Position numbers and translations under genes: made by a program. This document shows, one piece after another, positions 24,001 through 36,000 of a stretch of 64,000 nt of DNA. Below the pieces are notes generated by a model. That model was not told the DNA's origin, did no database searches, and was given only the letters and a program-made list of their open reading frames with translations. How positions within the stretch are numbered: position 1 is the first letter of the stretch; each line of letters opens with the position of its first letter. The DNA is taken from the NCBI GenBank assembly GCA_038030265.1, contig CM075937.1, forward strand, positions 4,030,001 to 4,094,000. Reading direction: 5' to 3'. The stretch is from Corythucha ciliata (Eukaryota > Arthropoda > Insecta > Hemiptera > Tingidae).

Positions 24001-27000
24001 GAGGCCAAGAATCACCCTCTCAACCAGAAGGAAACGAAAACCCAAGTCAACCACCACTATGGCTTCTAGCTCAAACCATTGTTCCATCAACGGAAATACT
24101 ACAGTCGCCTAGTGATCGCCTGATCCCTGATTCAAGTATCCGTCAACCGTTACGTTAATGACGTGTCAAATGGACCACCAGGTCGTTCTCAACTCCGACG
24201 ATCAGAACGTCAACGTCGTCCTCCAATCCATCTACGCGATTATGAACTTTCGTAATTCACATTAGTACCAATGTATCTTCGGACTAAGTGGGGGAGACTG
24301 TAATGACCCTACGTCCATGATTATTAACCCATGGCACATGTTTCCTTCTTCGAATATGAAGCGAGCAGTTCTCGCACTTTTTACCCAGTTTCCCGTTTCT
24401 TGTTTTTAAATACAAATACATAATATTCGATACGCGTTCCTATTTCTAAAAGATATAACACTGTTCATTGTGGGAGGATTTATTGGTCCGCAGATGAAAT
24501 GAAAACGTCTTCTACAAGAGTTTCGCTGGTCAAGGCTACCATATTTATCCTCTTTTCTTGGATATGTTGAGATTTTTGTCGACGTTATTGGCTCTCTTCA
24601 CGTGAGTTTTGTTCCTTTCGTCGGCAGTTTATGGCCCTGTGTTCTTTCATTCCGCATTTAAAGCATTTGAATTGGAATGCTTTTAATGATATTTCGTCTG
24701 ATTGTTCGTCTGTTGGTTGCTTGTTTTTTATTCGAAGTTCTGCGTCGAGTAACCGGGACTTTACGTAGTCAATCGTCAATTCGGTATTTAGCGTCTCAAT
24801 CGCGGTGATTACTGGATCGTAACTCGAAGGCATAGTCAGTAGCAAGTGGCATACTTTGTCTGTTTCGTCCATGGTCGATCCAATTGTTTCCAGTTCACGA
24901 ACTATTGTACCAAATTTGTAAAAATGTTCATCAATTTTAGTCGTTTCGTCCCATCTCATGGAAAGTAACTTCTTCTTTAAAAATAACATGTTGAAGGTAG
25001 ATTTTCTTTCGAATAACGGAGTCGAGCGTGCCTATCATTTCTTTTGCGGTTTTACAATCTTTTAAGTAACCAATATGTCTATCGCTGACACATTGTACAA
25101 TTGTTGATTTAGCTTTGGCGTCTTTTTCGATTAATTCTCGCAAGGTGGTTGGATTGTTGTTTTGTTCGATTGATTCTTCCAACACGTTAGCGACTCTTTT
25201 ATTTTCCAAAAGCATTTTCACCCGAAACTTCCAATTTCCGTAGTTCTCCCCGGTTAATTGGGGAATAATTATCGAGTTTGCGTTCATTGTGGCGTGTCTA
25301 GCGGCCCATAATCTCTTTTTTTTTAAAAACATTTTTATCACGTGCGGAGAGGAAACTTCCAATACTATACACGTTACTCTGAAAGCCCGAATCCTATACT
25401 GAAAGCCCAAACTCAACGGTGACTGTCACATTCACCATAGCAGAGAAAATTATAGCTGTTGAAAGCCGGGGAAATTTGGGCTTTCAGTGGCAGATGTTAT
25501 TTTTATATCATCTATCGATATAAATATCACGGGTATACACGGAAATCAACACTATTTAGATATTCAACTTATGGGCGTCACTTGAACGCTGTACGGAATT
25601 TACTGGGCTTTCAATTTGTGTACACTATATGTAATTGGTTCAGCATGATCTCTCTCAGATGATCGAAAATCCGTATCGGAGGCGTATCGAGAGCAGTGCA
25701 TAAAGATATGCTGCTAGTTTTTCAGCATGTGGCAGCTCCACAAAAAGCATCGCGTCGGGCCTTGTCGTTTCTGTGATTCTGTGATTATATCTCACGATTA
25801 TACGACACATTAGTCCCTCGGACCAAATTAGATGTTCGAACGAGATGTGTACCTGGGGATTTTAGGATTGACTTTCCAGTCTCGATTTGACATTTTGCCT
25901 GAGAGATAGAAGTCGTCCTGGTCTAATTTTGTGAGCACGACCATTAAACGAATCCTACATGGTCACGAATAACGAAACCCGACAAAATTTATTCCAGCCT
26001 ACTACGAGTAACGGCCGTACCAACTAATGCAATTAGGAACTAGCGACAGTTATCGTTCTGGGGGTTTATTCTCTAACTCCGAAGCAATAGCTTTTTCGAA
26101 GTCATATGTTTATTTCATTAATTTTCTTCAAACAAATGAATGAAATAGACACATGGCTGGGGAAAAAAAATATTGCCTGTTGTTAGAGAATAGGCCCCCT
26201 GCCTTCTCTTTGTTGGAACGTTTAGCCGTGCACCAATTTGACCACTAAAATTATTCCACATGGAAACATCAACATCATTTGTCAATTTTAAAAAGTTACC
26301 CTACATTTGACGATCTCTATCTTAGATACTGTGATACCTCCAGATCCCCGCTTTGGACTAGTTTTGTCTGAAATTTTATCTGCTTTGAAATGTTACTTCG
26401 CAGTCACAGCCGAGAAATGGCTACTTAAGTAAAAAAAGTGCCTAAACCAGAAAAAATCCAAAAATTACGCGTTCTTTCCAGAATTTAAGGATGATTCCGA
26501 GGTTTTTCGAGGTCAACAATTTGAACACATCATACCTACACCACCCCCAAACAACATGAAACAAAAAAAATTATCTACCCTAATTATTGCAACCTTCGAC
26601 ACCTTATTTTACTGGGCTACTATACAACCGTAGTGAACGTATCGTCCATCTTGGGGTTGATAAAATTTCTAGGTGAACGCGGGCGGAGAACGCCAAGGGT
26701 GTTCTGTTGGTTGGTGCTCTGTGCCAAGAGCGTAGCCAGTTCGGGACAAGAGGGTGGGCCGTTTAGTGAAATTCCCCGCCAATCCCTCACTTCATTTGGA
26801 ATGAAAATACAGATCACCCCCCCCCCCTCCGAACTCACACAGAGATTCAGATTATTTGATCCATAAATATACAAGGTGGTCAGTTTTGAGTAGCAAAAAA
26901 AAAAAAAAAAAAAAATTGGGTGATAGTACACCAAAAATAGGATAAAAAAGTCCTATTCGGATAGCGGCCTATCTCTTTTAGTTTTTGAGTAATTATTTTT

Positions 27001-30000
27001 TTAGTGATTTTAAGGAACATTCGCATTTCTCCTCAAAAAAACTGTCATTTCTCAGCTTGTACTGCACTTTTTTTCAAAAGAGATGCCAGTTTCGAAATCT
27101 ACGGGAAATTTTCTATGGAGTCCAAGCAAAATGCATTTTCAAACTCGTCAGAGACGCCGAGAAACGTTACGCTTTACGCTTAAAAATTTACTTTCTCTTG
27201 AAAAAAATGTTTTTCAGTTGGTCAAACATCACAAAAACTTCTCCATTTTCTCAGCTTTCCAACTGTGTACTGATAGTTTGAATTATCTCCCTCCTTCGAT
27301 GAGAAAATATGAAAAGAAACCAAAAATCCTTGAATTTAGGGCTAAAAATGAATAATGACGCGTATGAAATTATCATTCAATTGCGATCCGAAACATACTT
27401 CTATGGCACCACTTCTTGAGAAAAACAATGTACGGCACAGGAACAATCAAAATTCAAACCAAAAAACAAAAAATATTATTATTACCTATTAATTTTTTAA
27501 TTTTATCCATTTTTTGACATTATTATTCTTCATGGATGTTGTATTTTTTCTTAATATGCGATGTTTCACGTCAAATTTCGATCCTTACTTCCAAAACTTC
27601 CCCGAAATTCTTCTATTCTTTATTGCTTTATTTGTTTTGTTTATTGTTTTTCATGGTTGTAATTGTTTTAAAAATAATGAAATTGGCCAAAATTTGATTG
27701 TTACTGTACCATACATTGGTTTTCTCAAGAAGTAGTGCCGGATCGTAATTAAATGGAAATTTCATACCCGTTCATCATTCATTTTTACCCCTAAATTCAA
27801 GGATTTTTGGTTTCTTTTCATATTTTCTCATCGAAGGAGGGAGATAATTCAAACTTTGAGTACATCGTTGGAAAGCTGAGAAAACAGAGAAGTTTTTGTG
27901 GTGTTTGACCAACTGAAAAACAATTTTGTCAAGTAGCAGTACATTTTTTAACAAATTGAAAATGCTCTTTTTTTCGCATCAGCAGCGAGAGCGGCTTCGA
28001 GCAGCTTGTTCGAGAGCTAGCGACAGTCCCATTCAACCGGAAGAAGATAGTCACTAAAGAGGTGTGAAAAATGATGGCATTTGACCCCCTATTTACGAGT
28101 CCGGAAGTCTGCCATGCTGTATCTGGGGCCTAAGGATTTTATAGCTAATTAAAGTCCTTAATTTGGGACATGAATTTAACCAGAAGAACATAGTCCAGAA
28201 ACTAGTCTAATTCGAAAGGTTTTATGGAACTGATAACGAATATGATCGTCTGCCGCCGTCCGCATGGGGCATTTGCCCTCTGTGGCTCGCCAAACTCACG
28301 TAATTCGGTTAATTTTAATTAACCGGAAGAACACAGTCCTGAAACTGGTCTTATTCGATAGGTTTTCTGGAGATAAAAACCTTTCGAATGAGATTAGTTT
28401 CAGGACTATGTTCTTCTGGTTAAATTCTTGTCCCAAATTAAGGACTTTAATTAGCTATAAAATCATTAGGCCCCAGATACAGCATGGCAGACTTCCGGAC
28501 TCGTAAATAGGGGGTCAAATGCCATCATTTTGCATACCTTTCGTGGTTATGTTCTTCCGGTTGAATGGGACTGTCGCCAGTTCTCGGTCTAATAATAAAG
28601 CGTTAAAGGCCCGTTCACAAGCTCTATGCTATGCGTCTGTGGAGTCTATGCAACCAAACAAATTAATTCCCTCGAAAAATGAAGCATTTTGATAGGGTGC
28701 ATAGACTCCACAGGCGCATAACATATGGCTTGTGAACGGGGATTTAACGTTTCTCGGCGTCCCTTACGAGAGTGAAGATTCATTTTGCTTGGACTCCATA
28801 GGAAATTTTCCGTAAATTTCGAAACTGTCATCACTTTTAAAAAAAAATGCAGTGTAAGCTGAGAAATGACAGTTTTTCGGGGGAAAAAGCGAATGTCCCT
28901 TGAAATCATTAAAGAAATAATAGCTCAAAAACTAAAAGAGATAGGCCACTATCCGAATAGGACTTTTTTATCCCACAACTGCCGTTCCCAGGAGGGTGAT
29001 TCTGTAACTTTCAACGTTTAAGTGTCGTAACAGGGCGAAGGAGGGGGAGAGGATGTACCCCGTTGCCTTGATTTCAAAAAGTCCACTTGCCTTTTACGCT
29101 CGTATTTCCTAGAATAGGCAACCGAGCTTGATTCATGATAAATGATGTAGGTTAGACTACAGATGGTCCAATTTAAATTTGAGTTCAATCGGTCCAATGT
29201 GAGATGTTCAAGAAGGGGGGGGGGGTGGACTTCCCACCAACGCACACATCTCCTAAAAAAGGCAACCGAACTTGCTTCATTCATGATGAACATTGGTTGA
29301 GCCCCATGGTTGAGGCCCCATTTAAATTGGAATAAAATCGGTCCAATTGGAGGGGCTCCAGGCGGGAGGGGGGGGGCAGTGTACACTTCTCACCAATAAC
29401 ACACATATCTCCAAGAAAAGGCAACTCATCTTCACGAAGTATTCATGATAAACGTAGGTTAGACTATAGATGGCCCCATTTCATTTTTAATTAAATCGGC
29501 CCAATATGAAGGGCGCCAGGGGGGGGGGGCGGGCAGTGTACAGTGCACACTTGACGTGCACGATTAGCCAAAATTTTGTTATCGAATTGTCTACGCTAAT
29601 TTTGGCTGATTTGTCTTCCTAATAGGAGCTCAATTGCTACCCCTGGCGAGTGCTGCCTTGGAGAAAATGCCCCTCCTACCCCACTTCCCAATACCTAATA
29701 GATCCGGCCCTCTCCAACGAAGATACGTTACTCGAGAAAGCATTGTGCTACACCATTGGCGGACGTTTTTTTCTTCGAGACCACACATTCTCGCGTGAAA
29801 ATTCCGCAGTTTAGTTCAATAGGTATTGTAAAAACCATGGCAACGAGGTACCACCCCTCGCCCTTCTTCCCTTTTACGACACGTAAAGTTTGAAGTTTAC
29901 AGAATAACCCCCCAGAACAGGCTCATTCAAAGCCAAAGATGGATGTCCGCTCCTTGAAAAATAATTTCGCAGAATTAAATCTTCCAGAAATCAAAGTTCG

Positions 30001-33000
30001 CGGACTTGGCTCGACCAAAAATTCAATTTTGTGGATTTGGCTCGTCGACAAACCAATGTCAAGGGCATTGGCTCTTTTACCCCACATGGTGCAACTATAC
30101 ACCCTAGTTATGTAACTATACAACCTAGGTATGTTGGTGTAGCAAAATTATTAAAATTCGACGTGAATGAAGGTGGAAATTGTTTTGGAGAAGACCAAGG
30201 GCGTAGACAGCTCGGGACGAAATCCCGCTGGGGCCCATTCAAACCCCAATGTCGAGGACTTTACGGTTTGCCTCTTTTCGAAAACAAATTTCACGGCTGT
30301 GGCCCCTTCGGATTTTTGGCTCAATTGTCAGTGACTGTCGTATATTGTTGCCGATGAATTGAGTTCCTAGGACCAAATTTGGGTTCGTTTCATTAAAAAA
30401 AAAAAAATCCGATCTCCGAGTAAGTATGCCCAATTATGGCCGCTTGGTTAATTTATGGGGCTCCGTTTTACGCTAAGTTCAGGTTTGTCCTCCATTAAGG
30501 CCCAATTACACGTACCGAGTGCTCGGCCCCCAGTGATAAACCAGTGTAATCAGCTCAGACAGTACTCAGCCGAGTGACGAGCATGACCTGTCTCGGCCTA
30601 GCCACTCGGTTGGTGTAATTAGGCCTTTAGGGGTAACATAGAACATAAAGGGTGTTTTAAAACTTTGCGGCATCCTTTTTTGTGGCTTATTTCGACCTGA
30701 AAATATTACGATTTGACGAAATAAACCTTGGACAAAAACGATGCGGGCAATTTTGTTTGAGGGTAGGGGGTGATTTGGCGATTTTTCTTGAAAAAGTTCG
30801 CTTTTTGGACTTTTTACTTGACCAAAATTCATTAATGGCCCCCATTTTTGGATGAAAATTCCCGTAGGATGCAACCATTTTCATTCTACATTTCTACATT
30901 CAATTAAAAAAATTGGGGGCTGTATGACTGATAGTCGGCAATCCAAGTAGGTGGCAATTCTCCGGCATTATAAGCTGTCCCCTAAACGCCTGGAATGATT
31001 TCAACCCTGTTGTTTTGGGCTAGGAGCTTGAAGAAGGGGGGGGGGCTGCTGCAACCTAACCCTTGTCCCGTCTACGCCCTTGCACGATACGGAAAGGGAG
31101 GAGGAAGGGATGGGCAGCCTTGCCACAACAAAAAACTATAGGAGTGAGTTCTTACTTGTTTGACTGGTTTGTCACCCCAAACGTCTTCCATATTGTACAA
31201 ATCGTCGGCTCCAAAATTGTCCAGCCCACCCATGTGGTTCTTGTTCAATTCGTGAAGCATGTCTTCCGTCAAAACGGTGGGCTGTTTCTTTTTCGCAGAT
31301 TTATGACGATTCACCAGCTGAAACAAGAAACAGTAGAACAGTAGAAGCAGTAGAGGTCGGAAGAGGGTGGGGTAAAATATTCACCACTGTGACTCCGAAA
31401 ATGATGACAAATAAGAGTGAAGCTAATCCAATTACGATAACCGCGATAGCCCATTGCGGTAGCAACTCATCCTCTTCGGCGTAACCAACGGTGGGAAGGA
31501 CTTGGCGTGGTAAAACTGTTGACAGGTACAAATCAATGAGAAGACGAAAGTTTTCATCAAGGACCGAATAAACCCAGCATACCAATAAAATCTGTGTAAT
31601 TCGGGTCGATGGTGTATTTCCCCAGGCGATACTCAGTTTGATTGTTGTTACTGCTCGAAGGTGCCGCGTCACTGCTCAGAGCGGCTTGTGACGCGGTGTA
31701 TTTCGCCAAAGACTCGTGGAATAACCTTTTCATATCGGCAGTGTTGACAGTTCGGCCCAGGTCGGTCAACTCGACGAAGTAGTCGACTAGGACGCTTCCT
31801 TGGCTGTTAAAATTGGGTGTTTAAGTGACATTTTGGTTAATTTTGAGACAAAAAAAAAAAAATGTATACCTGAACGCATCGATGGTTATCTTTTTGTACC
31901 ACTTACTCAATGAATCAGAGCTACTGTAAACCGCTTCGAGCTATAAAAACGATACACATCATAAGAAAAATTGTTTAAATCTTGAACAACTTTATAGCAC
32001 ATACTTGAGATTCCACTTCATTCGCCAACTGTTGCCACTCCAAAGTGTTGTGATCCAGTAGTTCTGGAACCCATTTGGCACCGGACATAAGACGTAACGT
32101 TGCCGCCATATCGCAGTCTTTCGTACAAATTCCAGGCGTTGTCGGCCTTCTTGTCGTCGTAGTTGTTGTCGTCGTCGAAGGTGTTGAACTGGTGATTGGC
32201 GCGTCCGTCGAAGTAGCTTTTTCATTGTACGCGGCAATTTTCGCCGCATTCTGTCTAGCCTGTTCTAGGATTTTTTCGACGGACATGGGCGTTGTCGACG
32301 GTGTCGGCCATCCGGTGAATTCCGTCGTCGCTCTGTGTTAACCGCATTTTCAAAAATAGCAATTATCGTTTTATTAATTTTTTTTTTTAATCGAAAGATG
32401 ATTTCTTACCTGACTGGCCATCCTTTTTGAATTTTCGGCTGAACGGGTGACAAGCCACCCGCCGATTTCGTTCTCGACGGTGGTGGTTTTCGTCCGCCTG
32501 GTCTTGTTGGGAAAACTACTTTACCAGAGGTCTCAGTCGTTGTGGTTGGCTCCTCGGATGGAGCAGCCTCTGTCGGGCTTGGAATCTTAAAGCCTGGAGG
32601 TAGCAAACCTGGAAATTAGGTGAAAACAGTTCACGTCAGAAATAATTTAAGAAGTCGAGGGGCTTCGAGGCTTTGTTACCCTGGAAATTCGAGATAAATG
32701 GACTGGTCTAACTACACCGATACCGACGTTTTTAGCCGCTTTGATTACCCCCCCCCCTCTCCTCACTCCCCGACACCACTAATTTTCCAGGGTCGCAAGA
32801 CATTTTCATAGGGATTGTGATCTCAACCCAACACCTCAGCGACTGCATCCAGCTCCTCCGAAACTGACAATTCAGTCGAAATTTTAAAACCCCAATTTGG
32901 CGAATTTTTAATCTTTCAAAACCCAAATTTTATGCTTTGGGTACTCACAGAACAAAATTTCATGGGTTTTACTACCTCGAAAAGCCAATTTCACAAATTG

Positions 33001-36000
33001 AATACATAAAAAATCCAATCCTAAATCTGCCGGGACAAAAAAGAAAAAACCGGGACACTCGACTTGAGGTGCTGACACAGAGGGCACTCGCGAAGGGCGA
33101 CAAGAAGTTCTAACCCCAAGACGCACTGACCAAAAAAAAGGTCTAACCACAAACAAAATGAAGCACAAAAACGTGAACCCCTAAAAGACCAAAATACCAA
33201 AAGATGCATCCCCAAGAAGCTCCAAACACAAAGTGTTCTAACCACGAAAGCTTGCTTCCCATAAATCTCGAATCATAAAAAGCTCTAACGCCGTAAGCTA
33301 CAACCCCAAAACGCTGTAACCACAAAATAAATGAACCACAAAGAGCTTGAAGGACAGAAATCAGGAACTCTAAAACGCGCAAGTAACAAAACGCTCTAAG
33401 TACAAAAAAACTATAAGTACAAAAAAGACTAAAGCACTTAACCACAAAACGCCTCAACCACAAAATGCTCCAATCGCAAAAGCTTGAATCACAAAAAGCT
33501 CTAACCACAACGAGCACGGGTCGCATAAGTCTAATCAAAGAAAAATCAAACCACAAAAACTTGAACCCAAAGAGACCAAACACCTATAGCTGCAACCCAG
33601 AAATACTCCAACAGCAAAATAAATGAACTACAGAAGGCAGCAACCCTAAAATGCGCAAATAACAAAACACTCTAAGCCCAAAAACCTCTAACCTCAAAAT
33701 GCTCTAACCAAAAAGCTTCTAACCCCAAAATGCTTCAACGAACCACAAAATGCTCTATCCACAAAAAGCTCTAACCACAAGAAACACTCAACCACAGAAA
33801 GCACTCGATCACAAAAAGCTCCAACCACAAAAGCTTCGTTTCCAAAAAGTTCATGCGCATCTTCATTCCAAGAATACTATTTTATACGCCCAATGTAATT
33901 TTTTAAATATAAATTTAGAGCGTCCCTGGATGTCCTTGCCCGGGGCACGGGACAAAAATTGGGCAACCCAAGGGACGACTCACTTAAAATCCGATTTCAC
34001 GACATTGACCTATTTTGGCGGGTTTGGTCCCTTCGAAAAAGTCATTCAGTGGTCCGCGGGTTGGGCTTTTTCGACGTCCAAATTTCGCAGATTTGGAACT
34101 TTAAGAACACATTCTTGCACTTTTGGGTAATAATTCACAACATTTCGCCTTCGGATCTTGAAATTCCGCAGATTGGCTCTTTCAAAAACCAAATTTCATA
34201 GATCGGGCTCGTAAGAAACCATTCCATGGGGTTTGGCTCCCTCGAAAAGGCCTTGCCCTTGTTATGGGCCGGACTTCATCAGAAATGAAATTTCTCCGGT
34301 CTGATTCACGACAAAAAGCAATAACGTCGCATCAAAAACAATACATATAATTCGCTGTTGGCTTATTCAGAAAGCAATTTCACTAGCTGGCTTTTGGGTA
34401 ATTGAAAAAAGCTACTTCGCGGATTTGGCACATTCATAAACCGATTTTGCAGGGTACAGTTTATCCAAAAACGAATTTTTGCGGGCTTGGCTCCTTGGGA
34501 GACCCATTCTGATGTTATCCAAGAGAGAAACCACCCTGAGGAAGAGCCGCAACTGTGTGGTGACTGGTGACCCTGAGCACCTGAGCCTTGGCGCACCTGG
34601 ATCCCCTCCCTCTACAACAGGACTTCTTTAGATTCTCCCCTGGCTAACTTATGAGATTCCAGAAACTGTCGGGACTTGTGGCTTTGGGACGATTCTCTTG
34701 CCGTCGAATTTGAAATGAAGCCAGTGCCGCGAAGAGAATATTCGGGCCCACAAACAACCACAGCACGGAACCACAAACAAAGGCCCAACCACAGCAAATC
34801 TGAAAACCGCAGAAAAGCATCAAAGCACCACGCTTCAACCTCAGTGCAGCTTCAAGGCCCAACAAAGTATAAAACGACAGCTAACCACCCAACCACAGCA
34901 AAGCTTTTAACCACAGTGAAAATCCAATCACTGCATAGCTCAAAACCAAAACGTAGCTCCAAACCACAACAACGTTTCAAACCACACACCAAGTACAACA
35001 AAGCTCCGAACCAGACACAGTACCAAACACAAAAAGGTCTGACGACAGTAAAACTGACCGGTTTGAAAAGTTTCAAACCATAGTAGAACTACGAAGAATG
35101 CCCAACCACAGCAAAGCTCCTAACCACAGCAAAGTGGTACCAACCATGAAAAGTTCGAACCACAGCGAAGCTCCTAACCATAGCAAAGCTCGTATCCGAA
35201 GCAAAGCGCGTAACTACAGCGAAGCTCGTAATCACAGCGAAGCTCGTAACCACAGCGAAGCTCGTAACCACAGCAAAGCACGCAACCACAGCAAAGCTCA
35301 CAACCACAGTGAAGTGCGTAACCACAGCAAAGTAGCACCAACCAGAAAAAGTTCGAACCACGGCAAAGTGGTACCAACCATTAAAAATTTCGAACGACAT
35401 GAAATCTCGTAACCACAGCGAATCTGCTAACCACAGCAAAGTGGTACCAACCATGAAAAGTTCGAACCACAGCAAAGCTCGTAACCACAGCGAAGCTCGT
35501 AACCACAGCGAAGCTCGTAATCACAGCAAAGCTCATAACCACAGTGAAGTGCGTAACCACAGCAAAGTGGTACCAACCATGAAAATTTCGAACCACAGCG
35601 AAGCTCCTAACCACAGCAAAGCTCGTAACCACAGCGAAGCTCGTAACCACAGCGAAGTGCGTAACCACAGCAAAGCTCCTAACCACATCAAAACTCCAAA
35701 CCTCAGTAAAACTAAAATCACGACAAATTCCCATCACAGCTAAGCTCCAACCATGAAAAGCTCTAACCACAGAAAAGCTCCGACCACAGCAAAGGTCCAA
35801 CCACAATAAGCTCTAACCACAGTAAATCCCTAACCACGAAAGCCTCAAACCACAGCAAACCCCCAAGCAACATCAAAGCTCCAATCCGCAGTATGGCTCC
35901 AACCGCAGATAGTTCTAACCACAGCAGAGCATCAACCCTAAAGACCCCGGGGTAATGGCCCCAGTACCCCCTCCATCTCGACAGGCCTAAATGAAGCCAT

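Larger units (their letters stand above)
19687..24460 (+). mobile_element. Gypsy-2: Mag-like Ty3/Gypsy element with near-identical LTRs, pol broken
   Basis: Two 162-bp LTRs, a tRNA-Ser-type primer site, a polypurine tract and a 5-bp target duplication define a complete insertion 4774 bp long. The LTRs differ at about two bases by eye, so it is young, yet gag-pol carries about five disruptions (frameshift ~20610, deletion ~22680, stop 22903, frameshift ~23200, frameshift ~24150). Confidence 0.9.
17489..25368 (-). mobile_element. Copia element, internally deleted and split by Gypsy-2
   Basis: Copia-order pieces on the minus strand: gag (25287-24585), part of integrase and RT (19686-18600), RT/RNase H end (18187-17558). 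Gypsy-2 (19687-24460) interrupts them. Direct-repeat remnants of the ends, AACATTTTTATCA and ACTTCCAATACT, occur at 17489-17533 and 25327-25368. Without the insertion only ~3.1 kb of Copia remain, so about a third is deleted. The minus-strand TTATGGGCC (25298-25308), next to the right end, matches an internal initiator-Met-tRNA primer site as in Copia. Confidence 0.85.
26940..28972. repeat. Large fold-back element (palindrome A) split by other palindromes
   Basis: The left arm 26940-27460 starts GGATAAAAAAGTCCTATTCGG. Its reverse complement is found in two pieces: 27680-27935 (inner part) and 28746-28972 (outer part, ending GACTTTTTTATCC). The loop is about 220 bases (27461-27679). The ~810 bases between the right-arm pieces hold two further palindromes. 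There is no transposase, so it is a non-autonomous fold-back element. Confidence 0.8.
12026..31155 (-). other. Putative 19.1-kb intron packed with transposable elements
   Basis: Bounded by the donor of exon 13 (GTAAGA) and the acceptor of exon 14. It contains, left to right, an inverted dispersed repeat, a hAT-like fragment, a CXC-domain fragment split by Gypsy-1, Copia split by Gypsy-2, a MITE-like repeat, palindromic elements and G-rich tandem repeats. Confidence 0.45.

Noticed and set aside
27514..27735. Hydrophobic 73-codon frame resembling a small membrane protein
   Set aside because: It is AT-rich loop and arm sequence of palindrome A; Phe and Leu come from T runs.
31072..31155. Read-through of exon 13 past its donor
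   Set aside because: The donor CAA/GTAAGA is strong and the extension is a Pro/Arg-rich shadow; kept only as the alternative if the distant last exon is wrong.
35100..35720. CRISPR-like array
   Set aside because: Units are contiguous 18-bp copies without unique spacers, in animal DNA, with no cas genes.
34676..35806. Long open frames on both strands through the AACCACAGC array, taken as repeat proteins
   Set aside because: They follow from an 18-bp tandem repeat lying in an intron; frames on both strands are equally open and none has a splice or start context.
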